A DNA stretch of 6,771 nt from an uncultured Thermomicrobiales bacterium (GTDB taxonomy: Bacteria; Chloroflexota; Chloroflexia; Thermomicrobiales; Thermomicrobiaceae). The stretch lies in the NCBI GenBank assembly GCA_937891245.1, contig CALAGB010000103.1, positions 1 to 6,771 of the forward strand. The letters run 5' to 3'. Position numbers and translations under genes: made by a program. Under the pieces are notes generated by a model. It made no database searches and was not told the DNA's origin. It saw nothing but the letters and a program-made list of their open reading frames with translations. Positions 1-5,883 of this stretch are shown in pieces (positions within the stretch are counted from its first letter, which is position 1; every line of letters begins with the position of its first letter).

Positions 1-521
1 AGCCCGCGAACGCCGGGCAGCCGACGCGGGGGCGCCCGGACGCGTTCGTCGCCGCCTTCATCCAGCACCCACGAATCGTGCGGGTAGGCGACCATCAGCA
101 TGCCCGCCACCGTCTGTTCGAGGATGTCGATCGACTCGGCTGACGGCACGATGGCGGTCACCATCGCGACGCGCAGTCCCGGCGAGGCCGGCACCGGCAG
201 CGGCCGCTTCATGTGATAGAGGAAGAGGATGAACACCAGCGGCATCAACGTCAGATCGTAAGACAGCGCGAACGTCGTGAGTGCAAAACGCCACCAGGTG
301 ACGACATGCTCGCCCTGGAACCACCAGTGCCAGAAAAAGATGTTGGCGGTGATCCAGACCGTCGTCATCAGAATGTAGACGGCCAGATTGAGACCGTGTA
401 GCACGTATTCGTTGGCGATCGACGGAGTTGCCGCGATTTCTTTCGCGGTGAGTAGCGGCCCGCCTGGTGGGGTGACTCCCGTTGGGAATGGCTTGGTTGC
501 CTTGCGCTTCGTCGTTGCCAC
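1..521 (-). CDS. Membrane GT2-family glycosyltransferase (cellulose-synthase-like), N-terminal part
   Basis: This is the first 173 residues of a processive-type family 2 glycosyltransferase; the rest lies beyond the left edge. Such enzymes transfer a sugar from a nucleotide-sugar at the inner face of the membrane, often making exopolysaccharide. After a Thr/Pro/Lys-rich cytosolic start, two membrane helices follow at about residues 44-68 (AVYILMTTVWITANIFFW) and 78-102. The catalytic domain then opens with RVAMVTAIVPSAES (118-130) and the family signature PHDSWVLDEGGD (147-158). In relatives the signature is usually DEGDD, so Gly157 is a small departure; the acidic Asp154 and Glu155 are kept. 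The start is a GTG at 521: TGA lies in frame seven codons upstream, and only a weak GGGA lies 11 bases ahead of it. The family call is firm, but the polymer made cannot be told from this fragment. Confidence 0.85.
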   Translation of the reverse strand, partial: MATTKRKATKPFPTGVTPPGGPLLTAKEIAATPSIANEYVLHGLNLAVYILMTTVWITANIFFWHWWFQGEHVVTWWRFALTTFALSYDLTLMPLVFILFLYHMKRPLPVPASPGLRVAMVTAIVPSAESIDILEQTVAGMLMVAYPHDSWVLDEGGDERVRAPPRRLPGVRG

Positions 522-983
522 GGTCGTATCATTCCCACTTCAAGATAAACGGCACAAAAAAACGGCTCGATGCTAAACATCGGCCGGTTGCACCAGTGAC
601 TCGACGCGGATCAGGTGCCCAACATACAATCCGCGTTTCAACGTCCATCGACGATGGATTGTGGGAAAGCGCCCTCCACGGCTTACATCTAGGACTCCTT
701 TCCTGGCCCAATTGTACTCGGAAGTCCTGGTACCGGAGATGGCCGTTCGTATTCGAAATCAGGGGAAATCCGTACCAGCGTACTTCCGGTATACAACGGC
801 GCAGTACTCAGTCCCGAACGATGCGCAAATGACCGGTGCCGAGACCTCGCACATTGGCTGCGTACGTTATCCAACAAGGACAATAGTACTGATGGCCGAC
901 CACCATTTCTAGATGTGCCGCTATGTCAAAGAGGCAGGATTTGTACATTCGGCCTTGGGCCTGACGGGATGAGAGAGGGGAGT

Positions 984-1028
984 CGCGGTCTGAACCGCGA
1001 ACCGGGCGCCATCACTGGCGCCCGGTTC
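984..1028 (-). terminator. Tandem GC hairpins downstream of msrAB, likely transcription end
   Basis: A perfect 12-bp inverted repeat (999-1010 GAACCGGGCGCC pairs with 1017-1028, loop ATCACT) lies about 55 bases beyond the msrAB stop codon. A second perfect 6-bp stem (984-989/994-999, loop CTGA) abuts it on the far side. No T-run follows on the minus strand, so this is not a textbook intrinsic terminator; it may work with Rho or simply protect the 3' end. No plus-strand gene ends nearby, so minus-strand msrAB is the only candidate user in view. Confidence 0.5.
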
Positions 1029-1052
1029 GGTGGCTGTGGTCGTTGGCCCGCT

Positions 1053-1069
1053 CGCTCGGCGACCGAGCG
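1053..1069 (-). repeat. 7-bp stem hairpin just after the msrAB stop codon
   Basis: CGCTCGG (1053-1059) pairs perfectly with CCGAGCG (1063-1069) around a CGA loop. A shifted register (CCCGCTCG with CGAGCGGG) gives an alternative 8-bp stem with a longer loop. It begins about a dozen bases past the msrAB stop and probably belongs to the same 3'-end structure as the larger hairpin at 999-1028. Confidence 0.4.
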
Positions 1070-1081
1070 GGTGTCTGCGCG

Positions 1082-2149
1082 TTAGGACTCGTCCAGATCG
1101 AGCGCGACACTGTTCATGCAGTAACGCTGGCCACCGGCCTCGATCGGGCCGTCGTCGAAGACGTGGCCCAGGTGCGAATGGCAGCGCGCACAGCGGACTT
1201 CGGTGCGGACCATGCCGAACGAGCGATCCTCATGCAGTTCGACAGCGTCCGGTGAGATCGTCTCGGTAAAGCTCGGCCAGCCGCAGCCGGAGTGATACTT
1301 CGTGCCGCTATCGAAGAGCGGATTACCACAGGCGGCGCAATGATAGGTGCCATCCTCGTCGGCATCGACGTACTTATTGAGGAAGGGCCGCTCGGTGCCG
1401 GCCCGGCGCAACACATCATACTGCTCCGGTGTCAGGATCTGGCGCCACTGTTCATCAGACGCCGGGAGCGGCTTGAGCTTCAGGTCAAGATCGGATCCGC
1501 CAGCCACGGCCGGTACGGGGCAGGTGACACCGGTTCCGGCCAAACCGCAGTAGCCGTTCGGCACTTTGTGCAGATACTGCTGGTGATACTCCTCGGCGTA
1601 GTAGAAGGGGCCGAGCGGCGCGATCTCGGTTGTGATCTCACCACGTCCGGCCTGCCGCAATTCGGCGTTGTAGGCGGCGCGGGTCGCTTCGGCCAGCAGA
1701 CGCTGCGACTCAGTGCTGTAGTAGATTGCCGAGCGGTAGTTGCTGCCGATATCGTATCCCTGGCGCATCCCCTGGGTCGGGTCGTGTGCCTCGAAGAAGA
1801 TGCGCAGGAGTGCTTCGTACGAGATTTTGTCCGGATCGAAGACGGCGAGGACCGCCTCGGCATGGCCGGTCTTCTCGCTACAGACTTCCTTATAGGTGGG
1901 ATTCGGCGTCGAACCGCCACTGTACCCCGCCGCCGTGGCGTACACACCCTCGGTCTGCCAGAAGAGCCGTTCCGCGCCCCAGAAGCAGCCGAGCGCGAAG
2001 ACGGCTGTTTGCAGCCCGTCCGGGAAGGGCGGCTGGATCGGCGTTCCCAACACCGCGTGCGTGCTCGGAATCGCGTAACTCGGCTGCGCGCGCCCGGGCA
2101 GCGCATCCTCCGGCGCGATGACGGATGAGGTATGGCGTTTGAAAAACAT
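1082..2149 (-). CDS. msrAB: Bifunctional peptide-methionine sulfoxide reductase MsrA-MsrB fusion
   Basis: This 355-aa cytosolic repair enzyme reduces both epimers of methionine sulfoxide in proteins. MsrA handles the S form and MsrB the R form, with reducing power normally from thioredoxin. Residues 1-212 are an MsrA of the long E. coli type: its leader has APEDALPGR, catalytic Cys55 lies in GCFWGAE, YSGG..PNPTYKEVCSEKTGHAEAV follows, and the recycling cysteines are Cys201 (GYCG) and Cys210. After a short linker, MsrB occupies about 230-355. Its zinc cysteines are 271, 274, 320 and 323, Cys289 lies in SGCGWPSF, and catalytic Cys344 lies in RYCMNS. All key residues of both halves are present. 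The start chosen is the ATG at 2149, because GGGAG sits six bases ahead of it; an in-frame start at 2185 would add 12 unlikely residues. The gene lies 166 bp downstream of lhgO on the same strand and probably has its own promoter. Confidence 0.96.
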   Translation of the reverse strand: MFFKRHTSSVIAPEDALPGRAQPSYAIPSTHAVLGTPIQPPFPDGLQTAVFALGCFWGAERLFWQTEGVYATAAGYSGGSTPNPTYKEVCSEKTGHAEAVLAVFDPDKISYEALLRIFFEAHDPTQGMRQGYDIGSNYRSAIYYSTESQRLLAEATRAAYNAELRQAGRGEITTEIAPLGPFYYAEEYHQQYLHKVPNGYCGLAGTGVTCPVPAVAGGSDLDLKLKPLPASDEQWRQILTPEQYDVLRRAGTERPFLNKYVDADEDGTYHCAACGNPLFDSGTKYHSGCGWPSFTETISPDAVELHEDRSFGMVRTEVRCARCHSHLGHVFDDGPIEAGGQRYCMNSVALDLDES

Positions 2150-2155
2150 ACATTT

Positions 2156-2160
2156 CTCCC
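2156..2160 (-). promoter_or_regulatory. Shine-Dalgarno site that fixes the msrAB start
   Basis: On the minus strand GGGAG stands six bases before the ATG at 2149. The alternative upstream start at 2185 has no comparable site, so this motif decides the start in favour of a protein beginning MFFKRHTSS, which also matches the beginning of E. coli-type MsrA proteins. Confidence 0.7.
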
Positions 2161-2232
2161 AGGTATGGCCGGCGTCGGCAAGCACCTATCGCGCTCCACT
2201 CAACGCCGTGCGAGCACAAGGTATTCCGTGAC

Positions 2233-2250
2233 TGTGCACACATAAGTATA
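2233..2250 (-). promoter_or_regulatory. Possible msrAB promoter element with adjacent palindrome
   Basis: On the minus strand TATACT (2250-2245) resembles a -10 box and lies about 95 bases before the msrAB start. No good -35 hexamer lies at the right distance. Just downstream of it is the perfect palindrome TGTGCACA (2233-2240), which could be a small operator. The evidence is only motif-like. Confidence 0.25.
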
Positions 2251-2315
2251 GCGAACCTGGGAAGGTCTCCCGCCTGGTGGCTGCCAGGTTGCCTTGCCGA
2301 ACGAACGGAGCCGGG

Positions 2316-3560
2316 TCAGTCCATCTCATCCACGGCGTCGGCGATCAAGGCGCCGATTTTGAGCGAGGACGTGGCGGCGGGAGAGGGTGCGTTACGCACG
2401 TGCAGGACCCGGTTATCTTTGTCGAGGATGAAGTCATCGACGAGGTTGCCGTCTTCGCTGAGTGCCTGAGCGCGGACGCCGGAGGGCCCGGGAAGCAGGT
2501 CATCCATTTCCAGTTCGGGGATGTATTTCTGAAGTGAAGCGAGGAAGCGGCGCTTGCTCAGGTCGCGCGCCATCTCATCGAAGCCGGTGCGCCAGTGCTT
2601 GCGAGCGAAGGCGCGGAAGCCGCCGAAGCGGGCCATGTCGCGCAGATCGCCGGGGCGCAGGTCGGCGAAGCGATAGCCCTCGCGCGAAAAGGCGAGCACC
2701 GCGTTCGGCCCGAGCCAGGCATCGCCGTTCATACGGGGAGTGAAGTGCACTCCGAGGAAGGGGAAGCGCGAGTCGGGCACTGGATAGATGTTGCTGCGCA
2801 CCAGGTTTCTTCGTTCCGGTCGCAGGATGTAGTAGTCACCGCGGAAGGGAACGATGCGCGGATTGAGCGGGGCGCCGGTCAGGGACGCAACACGGTCCGC
2901 ATACAGTCCGCCGCAGGTGACGACGCGCTTCGTCTCGAAATCGCCATGGCGCGTGCAGACGAGCGTTTTGGTCGCGCCGCGAATGATGCTGACGACTTCG
3001 TGATTGGTCAGGATGGCGCCACCAGCGGCGCGAATGTCGTTGGCGTACGAGGCGGCCACCTGGCGATAGTCGACGATACCGGTGCGGGGCGAGAGAATGG
3101 CACGTATGCCGGTGACGTGCGGCTCGATTTCGCGGAGTTCGTCCGCATCGATCATACGCAGTCCGAGCACACCGTTTTCCTGACCGCGCTCGTAGAGCGC
3201 CTCAAGGCGCGGCAACTCCGATTCATCGGTCGCCACGATCACCTTACCGCAGAGGCGATAGGCGATGTCGTGCTCGTCGCAGTAGCGCATGAGGGCATCT
3301 GAACCGGAGACGCAGAGACGTGCCTTCAGCGACCCGGGGGCGTAGTAAATCCCGGAATGGATGACGCCGCTGTTGTGCCCGGTCTGGTGCTCGCCGATGG
3401 CCGGCTCTTTCTCCAATACGACCAGGCGCTGTTCGGGGTGACGCTCTAGAATCTCGCGCGCCGTGGCAAGTCCGACGATACCGGCGCCGACCACCACGAT
3501 ATCGCCCGACCAGCTTTCGCCCCCGCTCCGCGTCTCCCCGGCTCCCGTCACTCCACTCAT
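2316..3560 (-). CDS. lhgO: L-2-hydroxyglutarate oxidase/dehydrogenase LhgO
   Basis: This 414-aa FAD enzyme of the DAO family oxidises L-2-hydroxyglutarate to 2-oxoglutarate. In E. coli the enzyme is membrane-associated and passes electrons to quinones, removing a by-product or an intermediate of glutarate breakdown. The N-terminal Rossmann motif is VVVGAGIVGLA (22-32), with the ribose-binding acid at Glu50 in VVLEKE. The family-typical GEHQTGHNSGVIHSGIYY follows at 56-73. FRGDYY lies in mid-protein, and GPSGVRAQAL and APSPAATSSL near the C-terminus are also typical. Length is as expected for the family and the frame is intact. An upstream GTG at 3572 is in frame, but the ATG at 3560 has a G-run (GGGGGA, 3570-3565) four bases ahead and is preferred. 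No CsiD (glutarate hydroxylase) or other glutarate gene is in view, so a metabolite-repair role is as likely as catabolism. It is divergent from the M42 gene. Confidence 0.95.
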   Translation of the reverse strand: MSGVTGAGETRSGGESWSGDIVVVGAGIVGLATAREILERHPEQRLVVLEKEPAIGEHQTGHNSGVIHSGIYYAPGSLKARLCVSGSDALMRYCDEHDIAYRLCGKVIVATDESELPRLEALYERGQENGVLGLRMIDADELREIEPHVTGIRAILSPRTGIVDYRQVAASYANDIRAAGGAILTNHEVVSIIRGATKTLVCTRHGDFETKRVVTCGGLYADRVASLTGAPLNPRIVPFRGDYYILRPERRNLVRSNIYPVPDSRFPFLGVHFTPRMNGDAWLGPNAVLAFSREGYRFADLRPGDLRDMARFGGFRAFARKHWRTGFDEMARDLSKRRFLASLQKYIPELEMDDLLPGPSGVRAQALSEDGNLVDDFILDKDNRVLHVRNAPSPAATSSLKIGALIADAVDEMD

Positions 3561-3673
3561 ACCATCCCCCACAACCGTTCACCTGCACGACGTTCTTCTG
3601 CCAGTGTACGAGAAATTGGGTCAATCGTCGTCGCCTGCCGTCAGTCCGGCGCTAAACCGACAGGCGGAGAAGA

Positions 3674-3768
3674 CGAAGCCCACTAAAAAGGCTATTCGAC
3701 GTGGACTCGATGGCGAACAACCAAACCCTCGCGAGCGTTCCAACCCTCAGTCCCTTTAGCGGGCTTCG
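3674..3768. repeat. Interrupted inverted repeat with CGAAGCCC..CTAAA arms
   Basis: CGAAGCCCACTAAA at 3674-3687 pairs with TTTAGCGGGCTTCG at 3755-3768: 13 of 14 positions match, with one A-C mismatch, around a 67-base spacer. Each arm on its own resembles half of the short palindromes of the GAAGCCCGCTAAAGCGGGCTTC kind that occur many times between genes in some GC-rich bacteria. This looks like two such units in opposite orientation, both degenerate. The arms are clear in the sequence; the REP-like interpretation is from memory. Confidence 0.6.
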
Positions 3769-3776
3769 CCGATGGA

Positions 3777-3798
3777 GCCCGGGCATTGATCCCCGGGC
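3777..3798. repeat. GCCCGGG hairpin
   Basis: GCCCGGG (3777-3783) and CCCGGGC (3792-3798) form a perfect 7-bp stem around CATTGATC. It directly follows the right arm of the inverted repeat and runs into the first unit of the 51-bp tandem duplication, so the three elements appear to be one composite repeat. Confidence 0.5.
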
Positions 3799-3890
3799 GG
3801 GATGCGGGCGGCGCCCCGGTAATCGGCGCGCTTCGACGTCCTCCCGGGCGAGGTTCGGGCGTCGTCCAGGTAATCGGTGTGATTCGACGT
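3792..3890. repeat. 51-bp tandem duplication, two diverged units
   Basis: Unit 1 (3792-3839) and unit 2 (3843-3890) both begin CCCGGGCG and end TTCGACGT, sharing GGTAATCGG in the middle. By eye 39 of 48 aligned positions agree, and the offset is exactly 51 bases. Many of the differences are C/T or A/G changes, as expected from decay. A further ATTCGACGTG occurs at 3694-3703, outside the 51-base register. The period equals 17 codons, but no frame through it looks like a protein. Confidence 0.7.
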
Positions 3891-4070
3891 GCCCGATTTG
3901 GCGTTGCCGAAAGCCAACCTCAGCGGCGCGCCACATCGTTTCGCTGTGCGGCTGCATGCGGGGCATCGCCCTTCGTCCCGCGTCTGCTCGAAAGCGGCTA
4001 TGATGCCGTCAGCGCCGTCTGAGGAACGGCCGGATTCGCGTACAGGCGTAGAGAAGGAAGGCGTTGGGCG

Positions 4071-5144
4071 ATGGCGACACCGATGTTCGATCTTGTGAAG
4101 ACGCTGACCGAGATTCCGGGGCCGATCGGTCAGGAGGAGCGCGTCCACGAATGGTGCGCCAAGCACTGGTCCGGCTTCGCCGAGCAGGTGGAGATCTCGC
4201 CGGTCGGGAATGTCGTGGCACGCGTCGGCGGCAGCGGACCGCGACTGATCGTGCTGGCGCACGGCGATGAACTGGCACTGATGGTGAAATCGATTTCGGA
4301 GAACGGCCTGCTGCATGTCTGGCCCGCCTGGCGCGACAGCCGGGGCAAACCGCCGCACTGGTACAGCCCGGTCAACCAGCCGGTGGTGGTGGTTGCTGAG
4401 AACGGGCCGGTCGATGGACAGCTCTGCTATGCGAGTGGTCATGTCATCGGCGGCGCCTCCGATAAGGAATCGTTCATCTGGGATGACTGGTTTGTCGATC
4501 TCGGCTATTCGAGTCGCGAGAAAGTCGAAGGCCTCGGCATCCATCCGGGTACCCGGCTCGTCGTCAATCCGCCGACGCGCCGGCTTGGCGAGACGATCGT
4601 CGGCAAGGCGATGGACAACCGCGCGGCGCTCTCGATCGCGACCTCGGTGGGCGAACGTGCCGAGGCGGCGAAGCTGAACTACGAACTCTGGATCGGCTCG
4701 ACGGTGCAGGAGGAGAACGGCCTGCTCGGTGCCTCGAGCATCGCCGAGGTGGCACACTTCGATGCCGCTATCAACCTTGATGTCGGGCTCTGTGGTGAGG
4801 TGCCGGGCACCAAGAACGAGAATCATCCCTCGAAGCTCGGCGGCGGCCCGATCATCGTGCATCAGGACGCGTCGGTACATTACTCGCACCGCATGTCGAT
4901 GGCGCTGGTTGAGGCGGGGGCGGCTGCCGGGCTGCCGGTGCAGCAGGCGATCTTCCAAAACTACGGCAGCGACGGTGCCGAATTGATCCGGCGCGGCATC
5001 GAGACGGTATTGCTCACGTTCCCGACGCGCTACACGCATTCGCCGAATGAGATGGTGGTCGAGCGCGATCTGGTGCAGTGCGTCGATCTCATTTTGGCAT
5101 TTCTGGAGCGCGAGCCGCTGCCGCCGCGCTGGCCGGTAAGCTAG
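4071..5144 (+). CDS. M42-family metallo-aminopeptidase
   Basis: This 357-aa cytosolic dinuclear-metal aminopeptidase belongs to peptidase family M42 (deblocking or glutamyl aminopeptidase, FrvX/YsgA-like). Its members form large tetrahedral particles that trim residues from peptides released by proteolysis. The expected ligands are all present: His64 with Asp66 in AHGDELALMV, bridging Asp182 in GKAMDNRAALS, general base Glu214 and ligand Glu215 in TVQEENGLLG, Asp237 in NLDVGL, and His323 in PTRYTHSPNEMV. The N-terminal LTEIPGPIGQEERV is also typical. Length is normal for the family. The ATG at 4071 follows AAGGAAGG (4054-4061), nine bases before; an internal ATG at 4083 is less well placed. 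It is transcribed alone, divergent from lhgO and convergent with the Imm5-like gene 23 bp beyond its stop. Substrate preference cannot be read from the sequence, and some paralogues have been annotated as endoglucanases or cellulase M in error. Confidence 0.93.
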   Translation: MATPMFDLVKTLTEIPGPIGQEERVHEWCAKHWSGFAEQVEISPVGNVVARVGGSGPRLIVLAHGDELALMVKSISENGLLHVWPAWRDSRGKPPHWYSPVNQPVVVVAENGPVDGQLCYASGHVIGGASDKESFIWDDWFVDLGYSSREKVEGLGIHPGTRLVVNPPTRRLGETIVGKAMDNRAALSIATSVGERAEAAKLNYELWIGSTVQEENGLLGASSIAEVAHFDAAINLDVGLCGEVPGTKNENHPSKLGGGPIIVHQDASVHYSHRMSMALVEAGAAAGLPVQQAIFQNYGSDGAELIRRGIETVLLTFPTRYTHSPNEMVVERDLVQCVDLILAFLEREPLPPRWPVS

Positions 5145-5167
5145 CTTCGTTTACGCCCGGCGCCGGT

Positions 5168-5692
5168 TCAGCAGTCGAACACCGACCAGCAGATCTCGTT
5201 GCGCAGGCGTTGGTCGTCGAGGACGAGGGCGCGGATCGCCTCGGGCAGCTGGTCGCGTTGCCAGCGGCATTCGCATTGTCCTGCTCGCGTACCTTCACCG
5301 TCCGGTGCGGCCGCCTGGGCCGCCTTGATCGCATAGGCGGCCGCACCTAGTTCGTGCGCGGCCACATGCGCGACGCATGCGGCCTGACCGGCTGCGTAGG
5401 CGGCGTGCCGAGCCGCCCCACGGAGATCTCTGGCGGCCGCCATCGCATGACCGCCTGCTGCCCGGGACTGGGACATCGTGAGTTCGCCGCCCGCCCAGGC
5501 ACGGATCTGCTCGATCGCCCGACGCGGTCGCGGATCATCCGGTCGAACCGCCTCGAAGTGGGGCAGGACGTGCTCGGCGCAGGTGGCCGACCAGAGGGCA
5601 AGCAGCCGGTGATCCTCATCGGTCAGGATTCCGCCGCGGCGGATCGTGATGAAGCGCGGGTCGCGTATTTTGGGGAGGATCACGGCTGGCAT
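5168..5692 (-). CDS. Imm5-like putative immunity protein
   Basis: This is a 174-aa, Ala-rich, mostly helical cytosolic protein. I recognise the pattern of the family annotated as 'putative immunity protein' (Imm5, Pfam PF14423). The marks are IRRGGILTDEDHRLLALW (17-34), CAEHVL (38-43), RPRRAIEQIRAW (55-66), an Ala/His-rich helical middle containing VAHVAAHELGAAAYAIKAA (107-125), and the tail WQRDQLPEAIRALVLDDQRLRN-ICWSVFD (144-173). Imm5 was named from genomic association with polymorphic toxins; many copies, like this one, have no toxin beside them and their role is untested. An in-frame TGA lies three codons upstream of the ATG at 5692. The GAAGGG there touches that ATG with no spacer, so a GTG at 5683, nine bases after GGG, may be the real start (protein beginning MILPKIRDPR). 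It is convergent with the M42 gene and divergent from the unrecognised gene at 5884. Confidence 0.75.
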   Translation of the reverse strand: MPAVILPKIRDPRFITIRRGGILTDEDHRLLALWSATCAEHVLPHFEAVRPDDPRPRRAIEQIRAWAGGELTMSQSRAAGGHAMAAARDLRGAARHAAYAAGQAACVAHVAAHELGAAAYAIKAAQAAAPDGEGTRAGQCECRWQRDQLPEAIRALVLDDQRLRNEICWSVFDC

Positions 5693-5883
5693 CCCTTCGT
5701 TTCATGCGTCCGGCAGCGGGTCTGGCACCCTGACAAGTATGTTCGGAGTGGTCCCACTACGTCCACGGAAAATGCCCGCGCGGCGCGATTCCGCACGTAT
5801 CCGGCAATACAGGGTAGAATTGGCCGCCGGGACCGGCATCCCCAGAGACGCGCGGAGATAGAGTAGGAGATGATTGACGCACA
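5693..5883. promoter_or_regulatory. Divergent intergenic region between the Imm5-like gene and the 273-aa gene
   Basis: These 191 bases must carry the promoters of both flanking genes. On the plus strand TAGAAT (5815-5820) matches the -10 consensus at five of six positions, but no -35 lies at the usual distance. GGAG at 5866-5869 is the only ribosome-site candidate for the plus gene, and it sits 14 bases before the ATG at 5884, farther than usual. No clear promoter is visible on the minus strand. Confidence 0.35.

Larger units (their letters stand above)
522..1081. other. 560-bp gene-free stretch of lower GC
   Basis: No convincing gene lies here. The open frames (for example plus 661-912 and minus 529-711) lack good ribosome sites and resemble nothing I know. 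G+C is about 50-57% in 720-960, below that of the neighbouring genes. The stretch must hold the promoter of the glycosyltransferase gene on the minus strand, but I find no convincing -35/-10 pair. It contains an inverted repeat at 691-696/723-728 (AGGACT/AGTCCT), a 6-bp stem with 3-base loop at 644-658, eight GTAC tetramers in 714-946, and three GC hairpins at 984-1069. A decayed gene or an uncharacterised RNA remains possible. Confidence 0.6.
3561..4070. other. 510-bp divergent intergenic region carrying a repeat island
   Basis: This lies between lhgO (minus) and the M42 gene (plus) and must hold both promoters. The long open frames crossing it on either strand are extensions of gene shadows or are Arg/Pro-rich and repeat-driven, so I call no gene. 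The middle (3674-3890) is occupied by a long interrupted inverted repeat, a CCCGGG hairpin and a 51-bp tandem duplication, listed separately. Promoter-like traces are weak: TATGAT at 3999-4004 on the plus strand ahead of the M42 gene, and TACACT (3608-3603) on the minus strand ahead of lhgO, neither with a good -35. Confidence 0.6.

Noticed and set aside
459..470. 12-base word CCCGCCTGGTGG repeated at 2269-2280
   Set aside because: The first copy is inside glycosyltransferase coding sequence (Pro-Pro-Gly-Gly codons) and the second is intergenic; flanks do not match, so chance is likely.
661..912. 83-codon plus-strand frame in the gene-free stretch
   Set aside because: It begins at GTG without a ribosome site, matches no family I know, and its length can occur by chance in this lower-GC region.
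1292..2128. 278-codon plus-strand frame opposite msrAB
   Set aside because: It is antisense to a clear MsrA-MsrB fusion with every catalytic residue; composition is shadow-like.
2273..2288. CCTGG/CCAGG hairpin after lhgO as a terminator
   Set aside because: The stem is only 5 bp, with no T-run on the minus strand; too weak to call.
2595..3302. 235-codon plus-strand frame opposite lhgO
   Set aside because: It is antisense to an unmistakable LhgO; no motif and no ribosome site worth noting.
3756..5039. 427-codon open frame on the minus strand antisense to the M42 gene
   Set aside because: The plus strand encodes an M42 peptidase with all metal ligands. The antisense frame is an Arg/His/Asp-rich shadow that extends into the repeat island.
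5138..5147. Palindrome AAGCTAGCTT at the end of the M42 gene
   Set aside because: It spans the TAG stop and is only ten bases, without a stem-loop or T-run; not a terminator or a site I can name.
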